From NCBI RefSeq assembly GCF_000143415.4, contig NW_003314389.1, forward strand, positions 240,447-304,446: a DNA stretch of 64,000 nucleotides. Reading direction: 5' to 3'. The notes under the pieces were generated by a model that saw only the letters and a program-made list of their open reading frames with translations, was not told the origin of the DNA and ran no database searches. The translations under genes and the position numbers were made by a program. Origin of the DNA: Selaginella moellendorffii (Eukaryota > Streptophyta > Lycopodiopsida > Selaginellales > Selaginellaceae). Shown here one piece after another: positions 23,881 through 35,420 of the stretch (its first letter is position 1; each line of letters starts with the position of its first letter).

Positions 23881-25050
23881 TCAAGGGCAGGTGTGCGCCC
23901 ATTGACCGGCCGGTCTTGTGCCCAGCTTGCCATGTTCCTGACAGATTTGAGTTAATCGAGCTAAGATAACCACCCTTTACTTTTTATAGGCACCATTACC
24001 TAAAAGGCACAACCTTTTAAGTAAATTTTAATGGCTCTAGTTAATGGCTGTAGTTAGGAAATTTTCTCCAACACTCTTTTAAATTTTCAGTTCCTGTGTT
24101 ATTAGCTAAATGTAAGAATTCTTACGTTTAGTTAGTAAGGAGCAACGAGCGTGAGTGTGCACGCGCGAAGGGGAGGAGGCCAGTATGTGATTGTTGTGGG
24201 GAGTGGCAAGCATCGTGGTGATGCTTCTCTCCATCATGAGATCTTGTGCAATGGCGCCTTGCTCTATCCTCTTTGCCCCTGCAGGATGATCAGCATAGAA
24301 CCTGAGGAGCAGCCTCCAGGTCAAACATTGCCACCCCCGATTGCCCATGGTAGGCGCAGATCTCACTCGCTCACACGAATCATAGGAATTGACTTGCGGC
24401 TATGCTCGCATTGAATGAGCCTGTGAATTGGGCTTTGGTGTTGACGACGCAAGAGATACAGGGATTGCCCAACGCCATAGCGCATGCTTCCAGTCCCATT
24501 AAAATTTGGTGTGACGGCGACCTTTGTTAAAAAGTGAACTTTTATTTAGTAAAAACTTAAAATTTTAATTGCCATTTAATTTAAAGCAGTGTAATGCAAG
24601 CATTTTAAACCTGCTATTAGTCTATTCTGATACCTTCTCGACACGACTTGCTGCTGCCTCTCCCATCTTGCAAAGAGCTCACTGGCAATCGTCATTCCCA
24701 TGGTGTGCAGCACATTTGTCTACTTACAACAGAGTTTCTAAGACACAAGTGAGAAAAGTATTTAATCTCCTCTGTAGCATAGATAAAACTTTAAGGAGTA
24801 ACAAAGATAAAATTAATAACAGTGTTAGGGGCATCAGCAGCTGCAGGGTAGCATTTGATTAAAGTCCACCTAGTGATTAATGATGATTTACATCTCTTTT
24901 TTTAATTATTATTTGTGCAAGAAATAGAAAAAACTGTTGGTGTGTATTAAACTTCTCCCTGCTGATTTCCCATGCCGCCATCTTTCACAAGGGTTCTATA
25001 GATTAAAATCTAGAAAAAAGTCTGTTCAAAAGTTGATTTAGGGTTTGTTA
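23881..25050. other. Intergenic DNA upstream of the dynein gene
   Basis: No convincing gene. An open frame at 24151-24414 has no recognisable domain. The last few hundred bases presumably hold the promoter and leader of the dynein gene, but no motif stands out. Confidence 0.5.
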
Positions 25051-28000
25051 ATGGCAGACGTCCCACATCACCTGGAGAGGTCAGAGGGCGTAGCATCTAT
25101 TTATCTCACAGATGACACGTGCAAGATCATCAGTATCGACAAAACATCTGCTAGACATGGCAACACTTTCAAGGTCCCGAAGAATGTCATCATGGACGAC
25201 ATTCAAATGCGTGGCACCATCTCGGATTTTCATCCTGTTAAACCACAGTTACAAGTAAGAAACTTAATTTTCTGTGTATCTTGTAGAGTACGGCTTGCAG
25301 GCCTATAATACAGGAGAAATACTTCTCCGCTATAAAGACAAGTATGGTGATAGTACAAACTTTGAGATTTGTGTGACCCAAGCCGGGCATGTGGCTATAA
25401 TGAAGGTCGGTCTGGATCACTTTGATTTCTTTTGACTTTTCTTTTGAAACTGCAGGAAATAGCCATGGAAGCCGATGCTTCCAAACCACCACCAAAGCCT
25501 GAAGTGACGAAAAGAGAGCCAAAACCATGGATCCATCTTGGTAGTGACAAAGAGATTGCGGAAGAACAAGCTCACACGTCTAGGAAACTGGTGACTGGCA
25601 ATCTTTTTATAGATTTGTCTGCTAATGTGAAATTATGCAGATTGTTATAAGGGCTACAAGAAAGCGCAAGGATTTTGGTGGTGCAGTAGCATTTAATGAC
25701 CGAGATTCCGTGGTTATAACTTCAAAATTACATTTCCACATGTTAATAACATTTTTTATCACAGGAAACTTTTAGTAGTGGACAAATGGAATGCCGTCCT
25801 TTCAAAGATCCAGCATATGACAAGTGTTTGGCTGAACAAGACATTGGAATACAGTCAATTCCAATCACTCGAGACTGTGCATCTCAAACAGACCAGTAAG
25901 TAAGACTTTCTGTGCCGCTAAGGTAAAGTGATAGATTACAGGGAGGTGTGTCGAAACAACTGTGTACAATATCAGCCTCGAATGCTGACTGATGAGAACA
26001 GAAAGATCATTCTTGACAGTGATCACATGTGTGCCTTTCTGGATTCATCAAAGCCAAGGTAAGCCCACTGAATTTATCTGGTCATTAACAGCATTTTCTT
26101 TGCAGATATGTAGATGCTTTGCAGCAAAACGAAGTTCTGGACTTATTTGAAGATGACTTTGCAAGCTTTGGGGAGGAAGACGAGCATGCAGGACAGAAAA
26201 CAATCAGTGTTATAACGGTGAGATCTCGTGTCGTCATCCAATCCATCAAACAGCCCTTGCTGGATTTGGTCAGGAATTTCAAGCATTTTCTGATCTACTA
26301 TATAGCAAAGGAAAAATGATTTCTGCAATTGATTGGATGCCTGGGAAAAAGGGTGTAGTTGCAGCTTCATGTTCCGATTCACGGGCATATGATGAAAGGC
26401 TTCAGTTTACAGGAAAACCTAGCAATTCGTTTGTACTTATTTGGAGCTTCGTGGACCCTATTCGACCTCAAGTATCACTTCCTTTCCACTTCTCCTTTCA
26501 AAAGGCTGATAGTTATCTGCAGATAATACTTGAATGCCTTTCGGACATTTTTTCTCTACGATTCAACCAGTCGAATCCCCGATTTGTGGCTGGAGGCTGT
26601 TACAATGGCCAGGTTTTGTTATATATGCGTGGTTTCCGTGTGATCTTAGCAATTTGAAATCTATATAGGTGATTATCTGGGACATTGCAGCTGCTCAAAT
26701 GCATATGGAAGCAAAAGAAAAAGAATCATCAGACCAAGCAGACCAAGGCAAGGACAAAGAAAAAAAGAAGGCTCCTATTGTCATTTGCCACCTACTTAGT
26801 TCTGCTGCAAGATCTCATAACGCGATAGTATCAGACCTTCATTGGCTGCCGGATTACCTGCAGGTAGCCCATAATTAATGCTCGACAAAAGCATTGTGCC
26901 GGTCTTGCAGCTCGATGCAAATGGAAAAATATCAAAAGGTCATTCACAGAGCACTAAAGTACTTGTTTCTGTAGGGGCAGACGGGAAGGTACTTCATGTT
27001 GTTTACAGAAAATATATATCTCACTTCCACAGGTTATATTTTGGAACATTACTGATGTTGACTTAAATCGTAATGCTGGGAGTGATGACGAAAGAAAAGC
27101 AGCGGATACTTCCAATCAGAAGTACAGATGGGATCCTGCTTTGCAAATTGACCTGGTGGGTGGCGATCCACGCCGAATTATGGGACTGCTAAAGATGACA
27201 ATTGCTACAGATTCGCGGTTTTTCTGTAGCACTGAGGTGCCCATACTTTTATAGGCTTTGTTCATCGGCATAACAAACACTTTTCAGTTTGGTGAAGTGC
27301 TGCGGGCGGATTTCAATGTTCCCAAGGACAAGATAATCCAGGACATTTCACAGTCGCATTTTGGACAAGTGCGTGCCCTCCAACGCTCGCCATTTTACGA
27401 GGATGTACTCCTCTCAGTTGACATTTGGACCTTCGCATTGTGGAAAAATGATTTCTCGGTATAGAACTAGTGCAGGAAATATATGGACTTATTTGTCTTT
27501 TCCCAGAAACCAATATTTATTTCAAGATCAGCCGAAGGCTACCTTACTAGTGGCTGCTGGAGTCCATCACGACCAGGAGTTCTTTACATTGGTCGTATTG
27601 ATGGTAGTATAGAAGTGTGGGATCTGATCGATCATAGTCATCAACCATCAGCGCTGGCATCGATAGGATCTTGCCAAGTCACTTCAATGGAGTTTTGGCC
27701 ATTGCAATGTAAGTAGTTTCACAAATTTAACGTCCTCACTAAAACCCTCTTTTAAGCAGCTCCTCAGATGCTGGCGGTGGGCGATATCCAAGGTATCTTA
27801 CATATCATGGAAATTCCTAGACGACTTCGACGAATGGTGCACAGGGAGGTAAAGACTGCGTCAAGGGTTGTGTGCATGATTCTAGTCACCTATGTTATTA
27901 GAAATCCATGGTGCGAAAGTTTCTTGACAGACAGCAAGCTTGGGTAGAGGATGTTGAGAGCCGAGAAAAAGAACGCCTTCAAGAAATTGAGAAACGACAG

Positions 28001-28227
28001 AAGCAAGAATACGATCAAAGAGTACTTATCTGAAGGTTTTTTAGTATTTAATTTGTTACTCTCTTCTACAGGAAAGGGATGAACAGTTGATGCTATGTGC
28101 AATGTGGAATGAGGCAAAAGAAAATGAATATTTGGCTTTTGAAAAAGAATGCAAGGTTCTTCTTAGCATGGAGAAGTCGATACCAGAACCTCTGGAGCAT
28201 GTGACCGAAGCAGTTACATCTTTGTAA
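25051..28227 (+). CDS. DNAI3: Axonemal dynein intermediate chain, DNAI3/WDR63 (IC140) type
   Basis: A WD-repeat intermediate chain of inner-arm dynein I1/f, which drives flagellar beating; in a plant this means sperm. Seventeen exons: 25051-25254, 25289-25405, 25456-25590, 25641-25709, 25765-25895, 25942-26058, 26106-26217, 26274-26471, 26523-26612, 26669-26863, 26911-26988, 27033-27236, 27288-27458, 27507-27708, 27760-27848, 27902-28021, 28072-28227. Every junction keeps frame and gives 795 residues. Diagnostic stretches are GTISDFHPVKPQ and WIHLGSDKEIAEE near the N-terminus, then WD-type units (FVLIWSFVDPIRPQ, FVAGGCYNGQVIIWDI, VSVGADGKVIFWNI, VLYIGRIDGSIEVWDL) and a charged C-terminal helix. 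Introns are 34-57 bases. The first (34 bases) is suspiciously short and its acceptor is the least certain. The family assignment is from memory of WDR63. Confidence 0.9.
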
Positions 28228-28480
28228 ATTTCAAAGAGTTGGAAGAGGCTAGCTCACTGTTTATTTTACGTACTTCTTTTGGATGCTTCTTTCCTAGTGC
28301 ATCAACCCTCAAAGAATTTGAACAATTTCAAGATCATCTTCTTCTGTGATTTGGACCAGTACTGGTTGCATCTCTGGAGGATCCAGTGTAGAACTTATAC
28401 TAATCATCATCGACACTGCCTCTAGAAATCATCTCTTGTCAACACATTGTTCTTGGGAAATGGGGAGCTGCTACCAAAAT

Positions 28481-28705
28481 TGTTAAGTGCCAGCTTTGAC
28501 CAGGTGGTCAACATGGGTTAAGGGAAGCTCAAGGGTATGTTAAGGCATAGTAAGGAACCTAACTTACCCTATGGAGCGGTGGCACAGTGGAGCTTTTGAG
28601 GTAGTTTAGGGGTGGTTGGGTGGTGAGGAACCTCAAGAGGAGGCATAGCATAGTCTACAGAGGCTAGACTTCTTTGTCTTTGTTATTTAGTGCCAGATTA
28701 TAACA
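28481..28705 (+). repeat. Putative 5' LTR of a plus-strand gypsy element
   Basis: Begins TGTTAAGTGCCAG and ends GATTATAACA. It is followed at once by a tRNA-Met-like primer-binding sequence (TGGTATTTGAGG, 28707 onward) and then a gag start at 28730. No second copy is in the window, so the left boundary rests on the TG and on similarity between the two ends. Confidence 0.45.
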
Positions 28706-28720
28706 TTGGTATTTGAGGAG
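28706..28720 (+). other. Primer-binding site
   Basis: TTGGTATTTGAGGAG directly after the LTR end. It resembles TGGTATCAGAGC, which is complementary to the 3' end of initiator tRNA-Met. Confidence 0.5.
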
Positions 28721-28729
28721 TTTGTTGCG

Positions 28730-29760
28730 ATGGCCAACTAAGATGAACACTGGAATCCTAATGTCAATGGTGGTGCCAATGGTAGTCTTGACAGAGCTAC
28801 AGAGATTTGGACTATCCATGATGTTCATGAGCTACTAGCCCTCAAAAAAATCAGCAAGAGAAAGAGGAGATGCATGGGATGATGGCTACCATGTGTGGGT
28901 GTGTTGAAGCACTTGAGGCTGCTAGTGGTGGTGCTCCAAGTAAAACATAATTGGTGGATTGGCTCATGGCTTTAACTTTTTTCAGTGATGGTGGCATGGA
29001 CAAATGTCTGGCTTGACTAACCAATCTGAAGAAGTTCTTGGCTACCAAAGGAACTCTAGATGCAAAGGCTTTAGTGGTTATTTCAATGGTTTTGCATGAT
29101 GTGGGTTTTCAATGGTGGAATTAGCTTGAGGAGTCTTGTGTTATGGACAAGAAACCACTAGTGTTTACCATGGATGAGTTTGAGGTTGCTTTTTGTTTAT
29201 CTTTTTCTTTTCACTATGATGTAGAGAATGATTGTATGGAACTTTGACATTTTCAGCAAGGGAAAATAATGATTGGGGACTATTTTGAGAAGCTTACTCA
29301 CTTGATTCGTGTTCTAATGAAATATCTAAATAAGAGTAAGACCTACTTCATTAATGGCCTTCATAGTGAGAGCATGACACAACCCTTGTGTCATTACCAA
29401 CATACAAAGAGTTTGGAAGAGCTATTTGATATGGGTTGTTGACTTAACAATGACAAGCAAAGTCTATCATGCACTCAAAGAGTCCTTCAGTTGAGAAACA
29501 TTGTGATGATTGCCATGATCACAAGGATGGGAAATCATAAGTTGAAGTTTTTGGTGACTATTTCAGATGCAAAGGGAGCAAAAGTTATTTGTGATGAATT
29601 ATAGGGAAGATTGTCATCATTGTGATGATTATCCATAGTTGAAGAACAAGTAGTAGAGCAAGAAGAATAGTAAACCTTTTAATGACAGTAAGTTGGATAT
29701 TAAGAAGTTGGAAAATTTGTAGCGCGAGATGACAATGAAAACTTTTGTAAAGCGGCTGGA
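28730..29760 (+). pseudogene. Ty3/gypsy gag remnant
   Basis: Gag-like pieces in shifting frames: ATEIWTIHDVHELLALK near the start, VGFQWWN around 29105, MDEFEVAF, GDYFEKLTHLIRVL, and a degenerate zinc knuckle (DCHHCDDYP) near 29610. Stops and frameshifts throughout. The gag is cut at about 29830 by a minisatellite-bearing LTR-type repeat, and no protease or pol follows. Confidence 0.65.
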
Positions 29761-29829
29761 AGTGTTGGTTGGCAAAACCACACTTGTTGAGACTTTTTTA
29801 TCTCACAGACATTTATCATGTGGATTTCA

Positions 29830-30857
29830 TTCTTGGAGGAGTCCGAGATGGAGCCCAAGGTTGAGTTTAAGATGGAGATTGAGACCAGAACTGAGACCAA
29901 GAACGAGAACGAGTTTGAGTTTGAGTTTGAGTCCACGTCTGAATTCGAGTCCAAGTCTGAGTCCAAGGGTGAAAGCCCAAAGCAATTATTTGCCAGATCC
30001 TGGGGGGTTTGGTGAGCTCCAAAAGGATAGTAGTGGGAGGACTCCAGTGGAACCAGTTTGGCTAAAAAAGGTTAATGTGACCAAGGAAGGTTATACTTAT
30101 ATGGTGGGTGATGATATAACCATTGAGGAGTCTAAGGCTAAAATGAACATGAACGGATAAGTGGGGTAATTTAGTGAAGTGTTCAAGAGCTGGCTATAAC
30201 TCCCCTGGGAGATTGAATGGTTGATGCTCCCAATCCAAGTGTGGGTGGCACTACCTACTTGGATATCTGGAGTGGCTCATCATAACCTTGCGCTAGCCAC
30301 ATGGCTAGGGCACCCAGAGGCAGAAGGTAGGGAGAGTACCTACAAGGATACAGTCATGTGGCAAGAAAGTCTCAAAGGTCAATGGGACTTAGTGGTTAGG
30401 CCTTTCACCTAGTGGTGATGTTGGTGAGCACAACTATGGATGGAAAAGGACTTGATGGGGATTGAAGAAGCGATTTTGGGGAAGGGTGTTCCCCATATCT
30501 TTGAGCATTCTAAGGATGCTAAGGTGTAGTCTTGGGATGACCACTCAGAGGGCCCAATGTATGAAAGACAAGACTATAGTATGGGTGGTTTTGGACTACC
30601 TATGAGACAAAGGTTAATAGACATAGCCATAGGACATAGTAATAGATTGATATATCAATGGTACTTTTGAGTGTCTATTGTGGATCGGACACATGGAGCA
30701 CATGGACCAAGTGTAAAGGTTGAGTGGCATAAATGCCATTTATGGGGCTAGTAAGTCCTCAAGTTGGAAATAAGACTTATGGAGGTTGTAAGTGAGACTC
30801 CTTCAAGTGGTCAATGGTTAAGTGACAAAAATGGAATGGAAAATTTAATCACTTACA
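29830..30857 (-). repeat. LTR-type repeat, old copy (minus orientation)
   Basis: The minus strand starts TGTAAGTGATTAAATTTTCC at 30857. It keeps the left arm and GGGCTTTCACC, but only a short, eroded minisatellite (about 29840-29970). The right arm is lost. It is more diverged than the copies at 46-53 kb. Confidence 0.7.
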
Positions 30858-32492
30858 AAATTGTTATTACCATATGACTTGACTCAATACTTAATACTAG
30901 TTTATAGATGATAAGATATGATGAATTTTAATTTGGTATGATACTACTTCAAGAGTGTTCTCCAGAACTTATTAGTGAATATCTTATCTTAATCTGAGAT
31001 AATTTCTTTTGGCCTTCCCTAAATACAAACCATTTTTTCAAAGAATAATGTTGCCATACCTTCCACATCAATTTCCATTGTGTTGGGTATTAAATATATC
31101 ATTTTTGAAAATTGATCTACCACCATAAATATAGCATCAAACCCCTCACTTGAGAAGAGTTCCATAATAAAGTTCATTGTAGGACATTTCCATAGACAAT
31201 CAAGCCCCCACTTGCATTAGTCATGGCCTTTACTTGCTGACATGTTGAGCATATATTTATATAGTCCTATACATCCTATCTCAAAGTCATTTGTTTTTAC
31301 TTCAAAATCTTTATTAAAGTCTAGTAAAACTAATATGAAAGCCTTCTTCAACCTTCCTTTCAAGTGGATAAATGTTGTTTTGTATCCTGTTATCCATACT
31401 ATCTTCCCTTTCCCATTTTACATTAAGGGGTGAGCAACTCTGAATTTTATAGCCTTAGGAATGCCCTTAATGCATATATATTTGATGGTTACACCCATTT
31501 CTAGATTGTTTGTACTTTCTCAGAGTCCATTTTGAGCCTGTGCTTTACCCATTACATACCTAACAAATTTTACCTTTTGTTGAGGAAAGTGATATTTGCT
31601 CTCTTTAGTGTACAACTTGTGTTCTTTTAGTTTCTCAAACACTTTTGTCAAATGCTCCTCTAGGGTCTTGCTATAAATTAGGATATCATCAATATAGATG
31701 ACTAAAAAATGATTTATATAGGGTATAAAGATAAAGTTCATAAGTGCTAATAATATTGCCGACACTTTATATAGCTTAAAGAGTATCACTATAGACTCAA
31801 AGCTTTCATACCTTATTTGACACGTTATCTTTTCAACATCTTCCTATACTACCTTGATCTAGTACTATCATCATGACCTTAGGTCAATTTAAGAGAAGTA
31901 TCTTAGTTTTCCTAACTTATCAAATAGATCCTCAATCCTTCATAAAGGGTACTTATTTGTTTTTGTATACTTGTTGAGCAACCAATAGTCTATGCACATA
32001 CCTATAGACCCATCATTATTTTTCACAAATAACATTAAGCTTTATATGATGAATTGCTCAATGTAATATACCTTTTATCAACCAACTCCTTAAGTTAACA
32101 TTTAAGTTCTTTGAGCTCTTTTTCATTCAAGTGATAAAGGGTATGAACCATTACTTTAGCACCCTCAACCAACATAATCTTATGTTCTATCAATCAAGCA
32201 GAGGTAATCCCACCAGCAAGTCATTTCAAAATTAGTCCAACATCTATTGAATCATGAAAGGCACTTCTTTTGTTTCCATTTTTTATCGCTTCTCATAAAG
32301 AGTAAACATAAAAATGCCACTTTAATTCTTTTAGTGAATTGTCTTCTTGTGGATACTAGATTTAAGCAAAAGTGTTTGGACTTACTTTGCCTTATCTTTA
32401 GATCCTTGGTCTTCCAACTTAGATAATTCTCCAAGGGCATTTACTAGTACCACTAGGTTCTTACCTTTGCCATGCAAGGTATTGCCAAAAAA
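30858..32492 (-). pseudogene. Ty3/gypsy protease-RT-RNase H-integrase remnant
   Basis: From right to left: a protease/linker region (32252-32492), the RT start ([14 protein letters not shown], about 31960-32020), the RT core with intact YIDD (about 31685-31696) in VIYIDDILIYSK, an RNase H piece (about 31300-31430, FILVLLDFNKDF), and part of the integrase core (30870-31240, matching 55138-55434). Stops are frequent. The sequence is more AT-rich than the copy at 54-55 kb. Its upstream protease and gag portion resumes at 41726, beyond the 9.2-kb insertion. Confidence 0.8.
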
Positions 32493-32514
32493 GCTCTATT
32501 TCATTAAAGTGGGA
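32493..32514 (+). repeat. Left terminal inverted repeat
   Basis: Reads GCTCTATTTCATTAAAGTGG plus two more bases. It is the exact reverse complement of 41704-41725. A small GTGGGA...TCCCAC hairpin follows on its inner side. Confidence 0.85.
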
Positions 32515-32587
32515 ATTGTCATTATCCCACTTGTAAAATAAGGTTTCCAAACCTTTATATAGTATATAAATATAACAAAATTCAACT

Positions 32588-32606
32588 GCATTGAGGCACA
32601 TGCCAT
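32588..32606. repeat. 22-base palindrome, partial copy
   Basis: GCATTGAGGCACATGCCAT. The right half matches the consensus and the left half is degraded. It is the outermost copy on the left, about 75 bases inside the TIR. Confidence 0.5.
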
Positions 32607-32876
32607 TTTATTTTAAACAAGGAAATGTCTACTCAATCACTTCTCCTCCCCCTGCCACTACTTCACCTCTCTCTTCTCCTTGTCATCGTCGTCCAATTTC
32701 TTTCCATCCTTTTAATATTGGCTCAGTTGCTCCAAGTCTAGGTGGAGCCCAAGTCCCCATTCAATCTTTACTTTCCCCTTATTAATAAAACAACTTCGTA
32801 GACTTCCAATAACATGCTGTAACACTTCTAGTATAATGCAAATCCTCTCAAAGAATTGTCTTTTAATATTAATACA

Positions 32877-32898
32877 ATGGCATGGAACCCCATGCCAT
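32877..32898. repeat. 22-base palindrome, 3' of the HAD-like gene
   Basis: Nine-base perfect arms ATGGCATGG and CCATGCCAT around AACC. It lies 84 bases past the stop codon of the minus-strand gene, so it may be in its 3' untranslated region. Confidence 0.85.
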
Positions 32899-32981
32899 AA
32901 TAAGTTACATTTTTAAATAAATACATGCTATCTCAGACTGTTATTTTTTGCCTCCAACGCCTATACAATAATCTTGGAATT

Positions 32982-33815
32982 TCATCTCTCCACACTATCA
33001 GGATTTAAACCCAATAGTAATGCCATCTCTTCTCTAATACGTCCACACTCATGTTCAGTGGTCGAAGAACCCATCCGATTGAGCAGATTATGGAGATGCG
33101 GATAGTGCTTGGCTAGACAATATACATGCCATAAATGATGACTGGTGTTTGTCCGATCAAATGGCTTCTGATATACCGTTCCATCTGCCATTTGGTTGAT
33201 TTTTGCAGCCACCTCCTGGACTGGCCAGTTCTCTATCACCATCGCTCCAAGCCGTTTTGCAAGGTCCCCCAGAACATACGGTTTCTTCTCCCTAGTTTCC
33301 ATACTGCAAGAGATGGGGTGCATTGCATATGTGTGCGTGTTCGCTGCAGTTTTAATCGGCGAGTCATCGATGATGAGGATTTCACTTGACCTAGCAGTCC
33401 GGTTCATCACTACAGCCTCTGGCTTGACGAAGATGGGCTTGCTACCCCTCACATGGACCATAGTCAAGCAATCCTCCTGCGTTAGGAGAAAGTCAAATGG
33501 TAATATTACTCGCGTCTGATCGTGCATCATCTGTAGCAACGTTAATGCATTGTGGCGCATCATGGATGTCCAAATTCCCAATTGCAAATTGAACCCGGCC
33601 CTCTGTTTTAAGTGTCGCATGGTCATTATTAGATCCCACAGTTTCTCCTGTGTGATTAATGTGAATCTGTCTCTTTTGACCAACTTGCGACCGCAGGCTT
33701 TGGAGGGTGTAGTGACATTCGAGGACGAGCCACGCTCATGGGAGAAAAGGACACCGTTCAGATCAAAAACGATACAGTACCTTCGCCGTGACTCTGAAAT
33801 GAAATGCGTCAGCAT
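32982..33815 (-). CDS. FCP1/NIF-like HAD-fold protein carried by the transposon
   Basis: 277 residues from an ATG at 33815. The first motif is IVFDLNGVLFSH near residue 15, where FCP1/SCP phosphatases have DLDETL; the second aspartate is Asn, as in some plant NIF-domain proteins. A later LIIDDSPIK (about residue 150) fits the conserved DDSP motif of this family. LGIWTSM is also typical (WTS motif), and the tail is helical. A splice acceptor (TTTCAG) lies a few codons after the ATG, so this may be the last exon of a longer transcript continuing from 34-37 kb. Activity as a phosphatase is doubtful because the general acid/base aspartate is replaced. Confidence 0.75.
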   Translation of the reverse strand: MLTHFISESRRRYCIVFDLNGVLFSHERGSSSNVTTPSKACGRKLVKRDRFTLITQEKLWDLIMTMRHLKQRAGFNLQLGIWTSMMRHNALTLLQMMHDQTRVILPFDFLLTQEDCLTMVHVRGSKPIFVKPEAVVMNRTARSSEILIIDDSPIKTAANTHTYAMHPISCSMETREKKPYVLGDLAKRLGAMVIENWPVQEVAAKINQMADGTVYQKPFDRTNTSHHLWHVYCLAKHYPHLHNLLNRMGSSTTEHECGRIREEMALLLGLNPDSVER

Positions 33816-33940
33816 AAAAAATGGTACAAGTCAATTTTACCATCTACAATATTAGCGAATGGTGCTCTCGATGGTCGTTGAGAGGGTTTTGGTCGAGGAA
33901 ACGTGAAGGGCAGAAATACTCTCGGGGTCAATCGCATCCG

Positions 33941-33962
33941 ATGGCGTGTGGGCACATGCCAT
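33941..33962. repeat. 22-base palindrome inside coding sequence
   Basis: ATGGCGTGTGG then GCACATGCCAT. On the minus strand it is read as part of the AEMACAHTPS unit of the repeat protein. Confidence 0.8.
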
Positions 33963-34015
33963 TTCAGCTGTAGACTCTGGTACAACTGGCTCAACAGTGG
34001 CATGGGGTGGTTCCG

Positions 34016-34037
34016 ATGGTGTGTGATCACATGCCAT
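34016..34037. repeat. 22-base palindrome inside coding sequence
   Basis: ATGGTGTGTGA then TCACATGCCAT. It is read in the minus-strand frame as part of AEMACDHTPS, 75 bases from the previous copy. Confidence 0.8.
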
Positions 34038-35229
34038 TTCAGCTGGTGCCTCCATTGGCAAAGTGGACATGACCGAATAGGCAGCAGGGTCGGTGTAGGG
34101 AGGTTCCAACGGCACGTAGTCAGACGATTGGGCACACGTTGAGTCCATTGGAAATGAGGATATGACCGGCTCGGCGGCTGGGGTGGCCTCATGTGGGTCC
34201 AATGGCGCCTGGTCACCGTCAGTTGGATACGTGGACAAGATTGACTCAGTGGTATGGGCAGCATTAAGTGGAGCGTGGTCAGTTTGCTTGGCTTTGATAT
34301 GGATAGTAGCCTCCACCAGCTCTGATGACTCTTGCAGGCAAGTAGAGTCCACTGGTGGATCCATATGCATGTCCAAATATCTCCCTTCGATTGAGATGGT
34401 ATCCTCCCTACTGGCTACTAAAAACAAACTCATTAGCACATTGAATCGACTATACTGTATTTACCATCAACTGCTATTGAGGAACTAGGACCGATATCAC
34501 TTGGGCGCACTGTTGATTTTGAAGGATTGGACATACGTTTCGACCCTTGCTTGGCACTATCTTTCCTCGACACTAAAGGCTAGAGTTTGTATCTTAATTC
34601 TACTGATTAATCTCTACTTACCATTTGCTCTGCGACCTACATGGACAATGCTAGAAATGGTAAAAGGCTAGGAATGGATGTACTATTATTTACCTGATGG
34701 TTTGTCTTGTATGACCTTCCTCCGCTGCTCTTTGGCCACCTCAGGCTGGCCATCGTCGTCATCATCGTCGTCGTTGTTATTGTGATCGTCACCATTGTGA
34801 GGACCATCCAAGTCCTCTTCGTCCTCCTCTTCTTCGTCCTCCTCTTCGTCCTTCTGCTCTTCCTGCTCATTATCTTTCTCTGGCTCCTCATCCCCTCCTG
34901 CATTTCTTCCATAGGCTGCTCAGGCTGGATGGCTTGTTCTTCCAGGACCATCTTGGGAAAATCATCTGGCCGAGTCTCCATCTCAAAATACAAGACATCC
35001 ATAGCCTGTTTTAGTGCGTGACCTAGGACCGTATCCTCACCCGACTGTCTTAACATGGTTTCTGCACGTTCTTGCACCCTTCGAAGACGACGAGATGAGA
35101 AAAACGTGGCCCTGACTTGAAAAGCATCCCTCATCCATTGTACCTCTCCATTGAGATTGTGGAAGGGGAGTCCGCCATAGGAATCTGAGTCAGGAGGTGG
35201 TGACTGACTACTTTCACTCAGCCCTTGAT

Positions 35230-35276
35230 CTGCAATGAATGGCATGAGCACACACGCCATAACCGCGAGGCATTAC
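35230..35276 (-). other. 47-base intron containing a palindrome copy
   Basis: GTAATG...TTGCAG on the minus strand. The palindrome occupies 35239-35260 and ends 9 bases from the acceptor. Removing it joins EKMI to DQGLSES in phase 1. Retaining it would place MACVLMPF in a frame with the downstream exon. Confidence 0.75.
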
Positions 35277-35420
35277 CTATCATCTTTTCGTTGCCCTTCT
35301 TCCTTTTTGAATCAAACGCCTCTGATCCCGACAACTGTCCAACGTGCTTTCGCTTTTTATGACCACTGTCAGTTTGAGCTTGGCTGGTGCTTGCCTGATT
35401 TGCCTTTGAAGAAGTGTCTC

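Noticed and set aside
24106-24414. Small open frames on both strands upstream of the dynein gene
   Set aside because: No recognisable domain, overlapping frames on opposite strands, no splice or start context.
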